64,000 nucleotides of DNA from contig JACAAK010000003.1 of NCBI GenBank assembly GCA_025093985.1, positions 124,001-188,000 on the forward strand, written 5' to 3'. This DNA is from Calvatia gigantea (lineage: Eukaryota > Basidiomycota > Agaricomycetes > Agaricales > Lycoperdaceae). Within the stretch, counting starts at the first letter, position 1. Each line of letters starts with the position of its first letter. The notes beneath the pieces were generated by a model, which saw only the letters and a list, made by a program, of their open reading frames with translations, did not search any database and was not told where the DNA came from. The position numbers and the translations under genes were made by a program. Positions 33,267-44,642 of the stretch are shown one piece after another.

Positions 33267-33623
33267 AGCCCAATGTGGCGTCGGTGACGAGCTAAGCCAA
33301 TTACATAAAAACGCACGGCCAAGTCTGCGTCAACCCAGAACACAGAACCCCCGAAAAATGCGGGGACCCCAATGCAAATTCGGGCTTGAAAGTACTAAGG
33401 CGCGACCCACAATGCCTGAATATTGAATAATACAAAATCAGTCTCGGAGATCTTTGCGTGGACCTTGCCCAAAGCATCTTTGAATAGTACACGAAGGAAA
33501 TCAGTAGTCGAGCACAAATGGTAATCGGCTACAAGATATAATCTCAGCATCTCCTACACGGTAATGCGTATGGGCTAACAGAATTGAATGCTCGCCGCCC
33601 CTGCAAACAAGGCTGTCCAGTGA

Positions 33624-34337
33624 TTAGCTAGTCCTCTGCATCTCTTTGTCGACCTTCTCCCTCCCACCACCGATCCAATCATCCCAACAAATCGCCAATC
33701 GTGTCATATCTCTCCCAGGACATTCCTCCCTCGAATCCCCTTTCCTCACTCTTTCCCTCTTCACCAGTTTAGCTCGATCAGCAGGTAGCACCCGAGACCA
33801 TCGCAACACTGCCTCGTGCTTCATCCCCAATCTTTCCGCAAGCGCGATACTGCGTGTGTGAAATACATCGGCACTCCAACAGACTCTCCGTAATCCTAAG
33901 CCGGTCGGACCACCTGATGGGTCGGAGGGGGGGGGGTCCAATAGCCAATGTAACAAGAGTCCGACTGCATTAGATGAGACATGCGCACGGTGAAAGACAG
34001 GAAGGGTGATCAACCCGATCTCAACCGAGAGGTGTTGTATTGCGGCATCAATGAGATATATCGTTCCAGCAAACCCTCCGTCAATGCCCTCTTGGGTTTT
34101 GTCAAAGACGGCGAAGGCGAGATACGTCTGCGGTGTTCCGATCATCCCCTCATACCACGAATCGAATGGTTCGCGGGAGTCGAATGGTCCAAAGGGAAGA
34201 AAATCGAACAGTTCAGGATGGGTTTTGATCGATTCAATGAATCTCGGTGAATGGAGCGAGGGGACCCATGGTGTGAGTTTGAGACGAGCGTTTTCAAGGA
34301 CGGAGGGGATTGGGAAGCAGAAGTTTTCACTAGGGCC
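33624..34337 (-). pseudogene. GNAT acetyltransferase G4, start-site frameshift
   Basis: Otherwise complete copy of the GNAT gene. Compared with G3 and G5 one base is missing directly after the ATG (ATG CCGGCC where the others have ATGGTCGGC or ATGGCCAGC), so translation from the normal start leaves the frame. The correct frame is open downstream, and an internal ATG at 34145 would give a 173-aa protein lacking the first third. It also carries a run of ten G at about 33927-33936 and an extra proline-rich insertion (LLDPPPSDPSGG). The C-terminus matches the other copies (KEMQRTS). Confidence 0.75.
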
Positions 34338-35150
34338 GGCATGGTCGTCAGACTTGGATGGGTCAAAGTTCCACGGGAGGGAATTGTGATGATTTGATCT
34401 GGCTCACACGATGTTGTGGAAAATGACCAAGTAGTAAGAGATCAATTGTGGGCATTAGGACCTCAGCGTGCATAATTGTCCCTCGCGGATCATGAACCTC
34501 ATGCGTGCGAGGAGGGAGGTGGACGTGGGTATTTGAGGGTTCATCGTTACGACCCAGATCAAATCAAACGCCTGAGCAATGACATTGATATAAATACAAT
34601 TGATGTATATGTACACAACGCACGAAATATCCTGAAGGTCGCGAAGTGACGTGGCGACGCATTGGAGGTTGGCACCCTCCTGTGCAGCTCGTGAGAGAGG
34701 AGTGTAGGGAAGCGAGGTGGAAGACGTGGGACAAGCGATGCTTGACACAGCGATGTCTATCCCAGGTTTAGTGTTTAGGGAGGTCGAGGGCTCGCCCAAG
34801 GTCTGGAGGGCGAATAGCATTACAAGCCGCCCCCAAAGTAAGCAAAACGACGAACAATGGAGGTATCCAGACACAAGAGCCCAAACCTCAAGCCTTGACA
34901 TGATTGGGCAAAGCCTTATATGTAAGGCTCGAATCTCATGTCAGAAGCTATTTTGCATGCCATCTTGGTAGATTGAACGGATTCGTGGGGATGGACTATG
35001 CTTAACATTGTAAGGACCAGCAACAGCAAAGAAGAAGGAATAGGGAAACAGATGCGAGACTTACCGAAGTGTTCCCTCACACGCCCCATAAACCCAAGCA
35101 ATATCCCGGGGTACTGAAGAGATGAGGCGGCGGTTCAACGAAAATAGGGT
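34338..35150. repeat. block D beside G4
   Basis: Equivalent of 11.4-12.1 and 27.2-27.9 kb. A minus-strand ORF of 148 aa at 34455-34901 (start MSRLEVWALVSGYL) is open here, but the same ATG in the 12.1 and 27.9 kb copies reaches a stop after 18 codons. Probably not coding. Confidence 0.45.
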
Positions 35151-35222
35151 GTGACTGCGTCCGTCAGTCACGAGGCTTCGAAACCGGGTCCAGGAAAAGA
35201 GAGACAGAGGCCGGGAACACAA

Positions 35223-35311
35223 GAGAACGAGGGACGAGAGTGACGACGTCAGATACGTCGTCGAGAACGAGGGACGAGAGTGACGACGTCAGATACGTCG
35301 TCGAGAACGAG
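35223..35311. repeat. minisatellite, 40-bp unit x 2.2
   Basis: Two perfect 40-bp units (35223-35262, 35263-35302) and a 9-bp start of a third. Each unit contains a perfect inverted repeat, GACGACGT and ACGTCGTC around a 5-nt loop. The surrounding 35160-35400 is strongly purine-rich. Some 35 bp further on, GTCCAGGAAAGAGAGAC repeats a motif found just before the array. Confidence 0.85.
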
Positions 35312-37718
35312 TCCAGGAAAGAGAGACGAGAGACTGTGAGATGACACGAGAACGAGAGGCAAGACACTTAATTTTAGCAGCTTCGAGAGAGAGAGAGTGG
35401 GTATCCAATTACCAGGTGTCGAGCCTTTACTGGCTCGACTGTATTTATACTGTAGACAACTTGTCCGGTGTTCAATTTCTACGGTTATCTACAAATACTG
35501 AATCTGTATAGCAAATGTGTTGAGTTAGTATAATGAAGGTTAGACTAGGGAGCTGTGGTAAAATGTTGAATTTTTTGAAACACAACGAGTGAATGTGCAA
35601 CTACAGAGGCGAAGAGTCTGAATTAGAAAAAAAAATGTCAATAACGAGAAAGATGTGCGGTGAAATTTTATTAAAGTGGGTATTGGTCTGAAACACGACG
35701 TATGGCAGGCGAAATGGACAGTTTGTGTAATGAGCGAGGGACGAGTGGATCGGCGACGGATCGATGAATGGTCGGGGTGACGAAATCTTCAGAGGGCGGA
35801 CTAATTAGTGTGAGATGCTCGTTGGGTGCCGTTCCGAAGGCAGCCGACGTGCAGTCTCCACAGTACATCTGCAACGTTTCGTATCTACGAATCCACCCCT
35901 TCCAAACCTTAATACGGGATTCAGGTTTCGCGAGACAGTTCTACCGGGACAACGCCTGTGGGGGGGCCGCTTCCTCTCTGGGGTCGCCGGTTGGGAGAGC
36001 GCACACTGCTACCACGTCATGGAATTCAGGCACATGTCTGGAGGCAAGAGGTTGCCCAAGATTCAAAAGGATCTGTTGAAAACAACGTGTCAACGCCAAG
36101 CATGCTAGAGTCGCTGGTAACGACTGAGCGCTCGGCGCTCAGCTTTGGGGGCGACACGGAACCCTTTGGTGGCGAGGCGTGTAATGGATGTATTTTACAT
36201 TCCGTTGGTTCAGAGGGATCTTGTCTTGGCACGCACCCGACATAAGGAATTGAGCATAATCACCGGACACGAAAGTGTCTTCTTCGGAAACCATGATAAG
36301 CCTCCTCACGTCGAAGCTCTACGGAACGTCCCTCATTCCGTCTGCAATCCCTCCAACACCCTGGCCACAGAAATTTGGCTTCGGGAGGGAGCTTCCCTCT
36401 TAGGTAACGACCAAGTGGAGGACTACTTCTCCTCAAGTCTTCCAACAAAGCGGTGTCGTCACATCCTGTGGAACTCGGGCGGGCCTTCGTTGCGACGGTG
36501 TAACGCAACGTTCAAGGTCGTTCTTGCGACCTGGATTGACTTAAATTCTTGGGTAGGCAGTATGAACAAAAATGGCGTTATATGTACCTGTGCAAGGTAG
36601 GAATCATCTTGATGTCGTGAGGCAACCAAACACCAAATTTGACTTACCTCCAGCGATCGCTATCCTTGAAGTTGGCGGTCAGAAAGGGTGATGGATGGCA
36701 AAAGTTCACTGAAACTTGGAAGAAAAGGGCGAACGACGGCAGCGTTGAGATACAAGGATTTGGCGTGACTTGACGTAGTAACGCCCCATCGGGGGAGGAC
36801 CCGAATCTGGGGTTAGGAGTTGTTCAATGCGAGAATACAAACCTCGGGCACCCACGGATAATTGTGTATTTGCTCCCTACACTGACCTGGTAGAAATTTG
36901 GCCGAGTTGGTCACCAAGATGGGTGCTAACATCCACATTCAGTTTCCAGAAGGTCACGTAGTGCCAGGCCGGCAAAATCAGATAATACGGGGAGGTATAC
37001 AGGGGCCTTTCTGGCGTATTGTGCCAACTCTTGACGAGAGTTCCCGCAGCTGCCACAAAAGCGAGAAAAAATTAATTATACAACGCTTCGCCACTTTTAC
37101 GGTGGGCGTGGAAAACGTACTGGTTTCAGCGAGGGAATGACAATCTCAACATCACTCCGGGCATTTATGGATACTCGACACCCGGCTTGGTGCGACAGAC
37201 TATGCATCCGGGTCCGACGTCAGTAAAGTTGGGCCACGAGTTCACTTGGGTGTTAAGACGACTTGGAAGACAGTCGGCAGTGAGGGTTAAATAATTGGAC
37301 CATCGGTGAATGATTGGCGCATGAAGGATTCGTGAAACGACCTACAAGGGGACATGGCCATCGAAAACCGGGATAAACCCTCCCCGAATTGAAAATATAT
37401 AGGGAGTGTGGGTTGAACGTACAAGATTTCATGTGCATGATGTCCGCTCTCAAGGCCCTCAGCACCGACCAGGAGGCAGTGGAACATATTGGGATAAAGA
37501 TTCATTGAAAAATCAGTTCCCCTGTAACTTTTCACAGGAATATGAAGGACGCGAGAGTGACTAGGACAAGATTGGGTGGTAGCTCTTACCACTCAGTCGG
37601 CACCTAAGACGTGGACAGTCAAGAGAGTTTGTTATTACGACCTCACCGACCCTACACGGGATGTGTATTGGCGAACGATTTGAATGCCCACCGCTCCTGC
37701 AATAAGGCTGTCCAGTGA
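35312..37718. repeat. mosaic of duplicated non-coding blocks
   Basis: 35.88-36.10 kb repeats 28.1 and 39.6 kb. 36.1-36.6 kb repeats the A1 and A3 upstream flanks and holds the empty paralogue of the Tc1-like insertion site. 36.6-36.9 kb repeats 24.8-25.3 kb, with GAATCTGGGGTTAGGAGTT at 36803-36821. The remainder to 37718 has only short ORFs. No gene supported. Confidence 0.55.
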
Positions 37719-38435
37719 TTAGCTAGTCCTCTGCATCTCTTTGTCGACCTTCTCCCTTCCACCACTGATCCAATCATCCCAACAAATCGCCAATCGCGCT
37801 GTATCCCTCCCAGGATGTTCCTCCCTCGGATCCCCTTTCCTCACTTGTTTCCTCCCCACAAGTTTGGCTCGATCAACAGGCAGCACGCGAGCCCATCGCA
37901 ATACTGCCTCGTGCTTCATCCCCAATCTTTCCGCAAGCGCAATACTGCGGGTGTTGAGTACATCCGCGCTCCAACAGACTCTCCGTAATCCCAAGCCGGT
38001 CGGACCACCTGATGGGTCGGAGATGGGGTTCAAGAGCCAATGCAACAAGAGTCCGACCGCGTTAGATGAGACATGCGTACGGTGAAAGTCAGGAAGGATG
38101 GTCAACCCGATCTCGACCGAGAGGTGTTGTATTGAGGCGTCGATGAGAATTATCATTCCGGCGAACCCTCCATTGACACTCTCATATGTTTTGTCAAAGA
38201 TAGCGAAGGCGAGATACGTCTGTGGTGTTCCGATCGTTTCTTCGTACCACGAATCGAATGGTTCGCGTGAGTCAAACGGTCCAAAGAAAAGAAAATCGAA
38301 CAGTTCAGGATGGGTTTTGATCGATTCAACGAATCTCGGTGAATGGAGTGAGGGCACCCATGGTGTGAGTTTGAGGCGAGCGTTTTCAAGGATGGAGGGA
38401 ATGGGGAAGCAGAAATTTTTACTAGAGCTGGCCAT
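37719..38435 (-). CDS. GNAT acetyltransferase G5
   Basis: 238 aa, intact single exon, starts MASSSKNFCFPIPSILEN. It has the same motifs as G3 (FAIFDKTYESVNGGFAGMI, VEIGLTILPDFHRTH, VCWSADVLNTRSIALAER, LGMKHEAVLRW) but is clearly more diverged from G2/G3 than those are from each other, and lacks two residues after GMIIL. The open frame in a diverged copy argues that the protein is under selection. Predicted acetyl-CoA-dependent N-acetyltransferase of RimJ/RimL type; substrate unknown. The upstream flank carries block D (38.57-39.0 kb). Confidence 0.85.
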   Translation of the reverse strand: MASSSKNFCFPIPSILENARLKLTPWVPSLHSPRFVESIKTHPELFDFLFFGPFDSREPFDSWYEETIGTPQTYLAFAIFDKTYESVNGGFAGMIILIDASIQHLSVEIGLTILPDFHRTHVSSNAVGLLLHWLLNPISDPSGGPTGLGLRRVCWSADVLNTRSIALAERLGMKHEAVLRWARVLPVDRAKLVGRKQVRKGDPREEHPGRDTARLAICWDDWISGGREKVDKEMQRTS

Positions 38436-40520
38436 GGTGGCCAGCCTGTGACCCAGTCAAAGTCGCATGGGAGCGAGTTTTGTTGATTTGATCCGACTCA
38501 CATGATGTTGTGAAAAAATGACCAAGTAATAACCCATCCAATCTCCCTCCGTCCAAACATACAGATTCTATTACCCCGCCAAGCAGACCAAAGCTTCATG
38601 TCGACGGTTTGTTATAGCCTTCTCTATATGGGGGTACATTCGAGATGGTGAAAAGGAAACTGACCGTGTAAACGATGAGCGAACGAGAAAATGCACTCCG
38701 GAAATTGACGCAACTACTTCTCGCATCGAGGCCCCGGAGGTCTTCCTGGGGTCCGCCACAACCTCTCGTATCCATAAGGTTACCTCGCCAATGCCTCCAA
38801 CATGAAGGCCGACTTGCTTCCATTGGGTATTGTTCCATAGAAGGACCAATCCCTTCCCAAGGCCCCAGATCGCGTCCAGAACATCTGCTTACAGGAATTG
38901 CGCTCACGGATCATGAATCTCATGCGGCTTTCGTGAGATGAGGGAGTTGTGTGTGGGTGTTTAAGATAGTTCATCGTTAGGACCCGGACCAACTATGTAA
39001 AACGCCTGAGCAACGACATTAATGAAAAGACGATCGACGCGTATGTACACAATATACGAAACATCCTGAAGGTCACGAAGTGACGTAGCGACGCGTTAAG
39101 GTTGGCAGTCCTCCTGTACAGCTCGTATGAGAGGAGCACAGGGAAGCAAGGCGGAGAATGCAGGACAAGTGATGTTTAACGCAACCATCTCTATCACAGG
39201 CTTCAATGGCGAGGGAGGTTGGATGTCAGAAGCTCGCCCAGGGCGGGAGGACGAAATAGCGTTCCAAGCCGCGCCAAAAATTAACGAACGGCGGAGGTAT
39301 CCAGACGCAAGAGCTTAGACTTCAAGCTTCAAGCTTGGCAAGATTGGACAAAGCATTGAATGTGACCTGAATCTCGCGTCGGGTGTTGTTTTGAGTGTTG
39401 TTTTGGCATATTAGACCAATCCATGGGATTGGACTATGTTAAACATTATAAGGACCGGTAATAGCAAAGGAGGAAAGGTGAAGCGGACGCGAGACATACC
39501 GAGGTGTGCCGTGTCTACGAATCCGCCCCCTACAGTTCCCTTAAAACGGCGGTCAGGGTCCGCAAAACAGTTCCAATAGGGCAGTGCCTATGGGAGGGCC
39601 ACTTTCTCTCTCTGGGATTGCCTGTCCTCGTATTCAATTAGAGAAGCTCAACTTGGAAAGTGCATGCACTGCCACTAGTGCACGCCTTGGAATTCAGGTG
39701 TTCGCCTGAAGGCAAGAGGTCGTGCAAAATTCAGAAAAGCCTGTTATCACAACTTGTATCAGCCAGAACCGTTGTGGAAAAGGTGTTGGTGTTTCCCTGT
39801 CCATCACATACAACATCCGGACAGTTACGAAGTGGGCGGGCGACGGTTCCGAGTGTTTGAGCTTTCAAGGTCGGCGCTCCTCCTCCTTCGCGGCTCTTAT
39901 GGAGAAAGCACAGGACCCATGTTGGAAAATACGAGATGGATAAGGTTTGCCATACCCACGCATCGCACGCTGCGTAGGGAGTGATGAGTGCTTGAGTACT
40001 TGAGTGATGGAGACGTTGAGAGACAGGGATGACCCGAAGTTGGGGTTGGGGGTTCCTGCAGGTTCCAAGGGCAACGAATCTATGAGACTTGACTCCGCCA
40101 GTATACCCCTTTAGCTCTAAGTGTGGGGCCAAATTTATCGAAGGGATCGGGCGTTACATATTGTTTCAATTTGAGTGTCACTATCGTCAATAATGGCAGT
40201 CCCAGCTTAGGTGATTTCCAATATTCTTGCCCTGGTGAAGGCAGTTCGTCCCCATTGCCTTCGTGAAAATTTCCAGGCTGAGAAAAGTGGGTCACATAAC
40301 ATATCAAAATGTGAAACAGGCTGGCTCAGTGGGTGAATGTCTAGAGGGCAGTCAAAAAAAGCGGGTTACAGGAGGTGCAAACCCAGGGTTGGGCCTAGAT
40401 GCGGCCTCGACATCGCGAACCGCGTTGAGACTTAAACACATTAGTTCCGGTCTGTAGGCACTGGGCCGATAAGTTGGCGCCGGAATTGGACAAACAAACG
40501 TTCGGTGAAATATCTACACT
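38436..40520. repeat. block D and other duplicated blocks, no supported gene
   Basis: 38.57-39.35 kb is block D beside G5. 39.5-39.8 kb matches 28.1 and 35.9 kb, and 39.97-40.08 kb matches 28.5 kb. A minus-strand ORF at 39731-40132 (133 aa) is not kept in the 28-kb copy. Confidence 0.5.
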
Positions 40521-43500
40521 TTATCTGTACCTGACCATGACACTTAAAGATTTGAAGAATCTCTGTAGTACGGGTACCTGCAATTGACGCAATTCTTCTT
40601 TCCGCTCCTGATGTTCCTGCTCCAAAACACGATACTCCTCCTGCAATGAGGTGGCAACAGACTCGTCCGCTCCGGGTTTCTCCATCTGCTTGCGAAGCAT
40701 ACGCAGATCTCCATATTGATTCTTGTGGAGTTCGCTCAATTGGTGATAGAGCTCCTGTCCTGCGTCGGTATGAGGAAGAGACCTGCTGTGCGTTATGGTC
40801 TCCCTCTGCAGCTGGACCGGTTCAAGGTTGGTTTTCGGAGAGTCAACGAAGGGTTCTAGAATCTGCCATGCGGACTTCTCGGTATACCCGTAGCGTCCTG
40901 TGCTCGATCCCCGCCTGATCATAGAAGCCCAAGGGCCCGCTGTGAGTTCCTCTTCCCGTCGCCATCCTACCTCCTCATCCTCCAGGGTGTCCCACATCGT
41001 CGTCACCACGGTGACGCGGCCACAGGCTTGTGGTCCACATATTTTCTCAAATACCTCAAAACACCTCAAAGGCGTACCAGCCATCCGGTTATCTGTTATT
41101 CGGTGAAGATAGAGGATGCCATCAAGGCGGACACCCTTGTGACCCCTGGTGGGGGTGGGACGATTTAGTGCAAAGAACAAGCAACGCGCAGCAGCTCACA
41201 CTTGCTCAAGCCATTCACAGATAAGCTGCAGCACCTCTAAGCCCGTTTTCCGGGTATCATCCAACCCAGGGGTGTCTACGAGGACAACTTCGACGCTCTT
41301 GTCACCAGCAGGAATCTTGACTCTGGTGAGGGTAACTTTATCAGTGTATGATTCGAGACTATGTCCTACCCCCCGATCGACTCCGGCAATGCTGGTGATG
41401 AACTGGAGATAGACAATAAGGGTCGACTACGAAGCCCTGAGTGCACTACGTACAGAACTTTTCCCCGACCCACTCGGACCCATTAATCTAAAATATTGGG
41501 GTGAGATCTCGACTTTTAACTATCGTTCGAGAGAACACGCCCACGCTATCACTGTGTCAGTCTCACTCAGTTCCTCGGTTTCTGCCCCTTGAATCTCCTT
41601 TGAAAGGCACGTCAGCTCAGGATAAGAAAGATTTTCGCCATTGGAGTACCTTCTGCTCGAACTTTGGGGACCACCTAATCCCATCATTAAGAGGTAAGCG
41701 TACTTTGAACGGCAAAAGTGACGTACATTTCCAGGAGCTGGCATTCTCCAGTTGTAGTACCATCTGAGATGTTCTCAGTATAGTGCAAATTAGGAAGAGA
41801 GAACGAGTACCTTTTGGAGTTCTAAATGCATCGTTTACCTGCACCGCACTGGGATTCACAGGCGCGGTGGACTTATAGGTGACTGCGAGTGAGATTATGG
41901 CAGATAGGACTACACCTGATGCTTACCTGGAGCAAAACCTCCCGGACACGTTCATAATTGACGACGACATATGGACCTCCCCTCATCGGAGGCGAACTGG
42001 TGGTGACATCACCCGCTATCGGTGGTTCAACATCCCGGATGCCCATAGCCACAAGAGAGTTTCGTATCTCTTTACAACTCGGTCGCTCTTCGGCTTTACA
42101 ACTCCAACAGCTCTTCAGCAGTTCCCACATCTCGTCGTCGATTCCTTCAAAACTGGCGCCAACACCCGGCAATATTCGCAACGGGATTTCTTCCCTATTC
42201 AGGGCAGCTAACAACTGGTGTTCGTCATACTGATAAAATGGGACCTTGGTGGTCAAAATCTGGGTCCTTCTACTCAATGATCGCATATTACGAGGGAGAG
42301 GGACGGTACCTCATAGATTAGACAGGCGAAAGACCAGATATCGCAAAACTTAGTGGCCCGAACCTTGTGACTTGCTGTCCGCAACTCAGGCGCCATCCAA
42401 TGGTAGGTTCCTCCGTACTGCGTGACAAACGCTAGCTTCGAAGTTGCTGCGATGGAGGATAGACCGAAATCCGTTATCAATGCCCGGTCGTCATTTGAGA
42501 CGAGGACATTCTCCTGTGAGAACGTCAAAAGAGTTGCTAATACAGGATGCAGGAAAGATACGTGCTGCCTTAAGGTCACTGTGCACGATATGCAAGTCAT
42601 GCAAATACGAGAGCCCTTCAAGGATATCAGAGATCTGCGAAAGAGAAGTGAGGTACAGGTAAGCCAGTGGCGCGGTACGTTCGGCATACAAAGTGCATCC
42701 GAGGTGTGTCGGGAGACTTCTTCAAGTATTCAAGAATGTTTCCCTTCTCCATCCACGGTGACACGAGACATGGCTCGCCTTGGAGAAGGCATACCCCGTA
42801 AAATGGCAATATATTCTTGTGGCAAAGGTGGGCCCATAATGTCAGCTCCCTTGCGTAAATCTAGAAATGGCCAGGTTATCACCATCTTATCCAATTCAGA
42901 AACCCCAACAGAAAAGGACTCACTGCGTGCATAGATTTTTTCCCTTTCCTTCTTTGAAGAAATGAATGAAAAATCTTGAGGCATACCGGGTGACCCTTAT
43001 ACTTCCCCTTGTATACGTCAGCGAAACCCCCACGACCGATTAATTCCCGGCCGTCTGTGACTTCCGTGAGCTTATAGCGGCTCGGAAAGACAACCGCAGC
43101 CTCTGCAAGCTTGCAAAGAAGAGCAAAAGCACGTCTTGGTTCGCTGGATTTCGCAATATCTGCTTCCCGACAAACCTGTGACCAAACCCGCTTCGACTTA
43201 GCATAGATATAGTTGCACCAGCCATGGCGTTAATACATACTATGTCCAGGTAATTCGCCACGAGCAGGGCATCATCTCTTGGCACTCTGCACACACGTTC
43301 CCGCAGATTTTCGTCCCCGAGTACTTCTGAAATCAGGGAGCGACAGTGATCTCGAGCATCAGGGGGTAGAACCGACTGGTCACAATTCGAATTTGCTGGC
43401 CTTGACCTTTGACCAGGGCCCGTGGTAGCTAGAGGGTTTGAGAACGAGGAATATTTCAGGATCGCCTAAGAAAACAAACGCCCACCCCGGAACCACACGT

Positions 43501-43557
43501 ACCGCCACTCCTATGTCCTGAGGACCGCGTCGGGCTATTAACGTTTTCTTTCGCCAT
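40521..43557 (-). CDS. protein kinase joined to P-loop GTPase (784-aa fusion model)
   Basis: Exons: 43557..43503, 43428..43241, 43196..42924, 42860..42690, 42634..42566, 42513..42310, 42259..41927, 41871..41839, 41763..41727, 41674..41545, 41487..41454, 41402..41200, 41145..40521; every phase fits. The kinase half (about residues 100-390) has the Gly loop GRGGFADVYKG, Lys in VCLKIF, Glu in ARELTLWAHL, HSDLKAENVL, DFGLSS and a WMAPEL motif, so all catalytic residues are present (TKL type). The second half has Walker A MGPSGSGKSS, DTPGLDD and TTMW, then a coiled C-terminus rich in Glu and Gln. An alternative is two genes, with the kinase ending at 41856 and the GTPase starting at ATG 41744, but that leaves only 111 bp between them. 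One intron (42565..42514) must use a GC donor. Likely a signalling protein. Confidence 0.62.
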
Positions 43558-44642
43558 CAGGTCCTTCTGATATCCTGATGCTTGAGGTGGGGATGCGTTG
43601 CTGATAGTGGGATGGAAAGTTGTTCTGAGCGGTTAATCCTAGAAGGCACCGGTATCATATGCCATGTGCCGGCCACGAGCCATGCAAAACCCAATAGAGT
43701 TATCAGGTCTTTGTTGAACCTTGGCCAGATATTTTGGCGAACCCAACTTGTGATATCTTTATATTGCCGGCCAACTTGTCATTGACTTGAGTCTTGTCCT
43801 GTAATTTCAGCTGTAAGGAAGTCCTTGAAATACGCCTATCAGTTGCTGGTCTGTGAAATTCTCACGGGTTGAACGTGAAGCCAGGATTCCCGAAAACCCT
43901 GGGGAACTCTGTGGACGGGTGAGTGGTATTGGTCTTAGTGGGTGATTATTGGTGTTGAGACGAGAAAGGCAGCCGGCAGTGGGTGTTCAACGTTCAATGA
44001 TCGGACCATCCGTGAAACCCAACGGGCCGATACTTAACGAGTTGGCTTCAGAAGGTGAAGCTCGTCGTGGGCGCTGGAAGGCCTGTCAGACAATACGGAA
44101 TATTTCCGGGACAAAATGGGTAAGAAGTGGCACAAGCCGTTCAGGGCAACTACTTCGAGGCAGTTAGTTCTGATGGGGAAGGTCAGTGCACCGTGAGAAT
44201 CGCAAACCACGTAGTTTTTCCTACATTCTCGAAGTCGCGAGGTCCAAAGATTTCAAGAGATGTCAAGGCGAACGGCTCATAGGAAGGTATGTAAGTTGGC
44301 GGGGGCTAGCAGCCACATCCGGTTCATTGAGATAAATCTGCGGGAATACGCCACCGGTCCAGTAATATGAGGACTACTAACGGAAAGAGAGGAGGATGGT
44401 GAGCCTGCCTCATCAGATTTGTGCGCGAAAGGTTCAGATAGTTCGAAAAATCGTCAACAACGTCAAGCAAGTAGTTAGTAAAGGAGGGTCGAGCCCGAAA
44501 AGGCTTAACATTGAGTCGAGCAAAATCAAATGAAGAGGTGCAACTCCCTCATAAATCCCCGGCTTTGTCTACCCTGGGACCTTGACACCGCTGATCCATC
44601 ATCACCTCGGAAGGTGATACCTCTGACCCCGGTCAATCCTCT
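43558..44642. other. upstream of the kinase locus, no gene recognised
   Basis: Holds the promoter region of the kinase model and then sequence similar to 29.0-29.5 kb (downstream of A2), including the AAGACAGCCGGCGGT / AAGGCAGCCGGCAGT block. No ORF with support. Confidence 0.5.

Noticed and set aside
35150..35470. Solo LTR
   Set aside because: It begins TGTGACTG and has a TATTTATA motif, but I found no second copy, no matching CA end and no flanking duplication.
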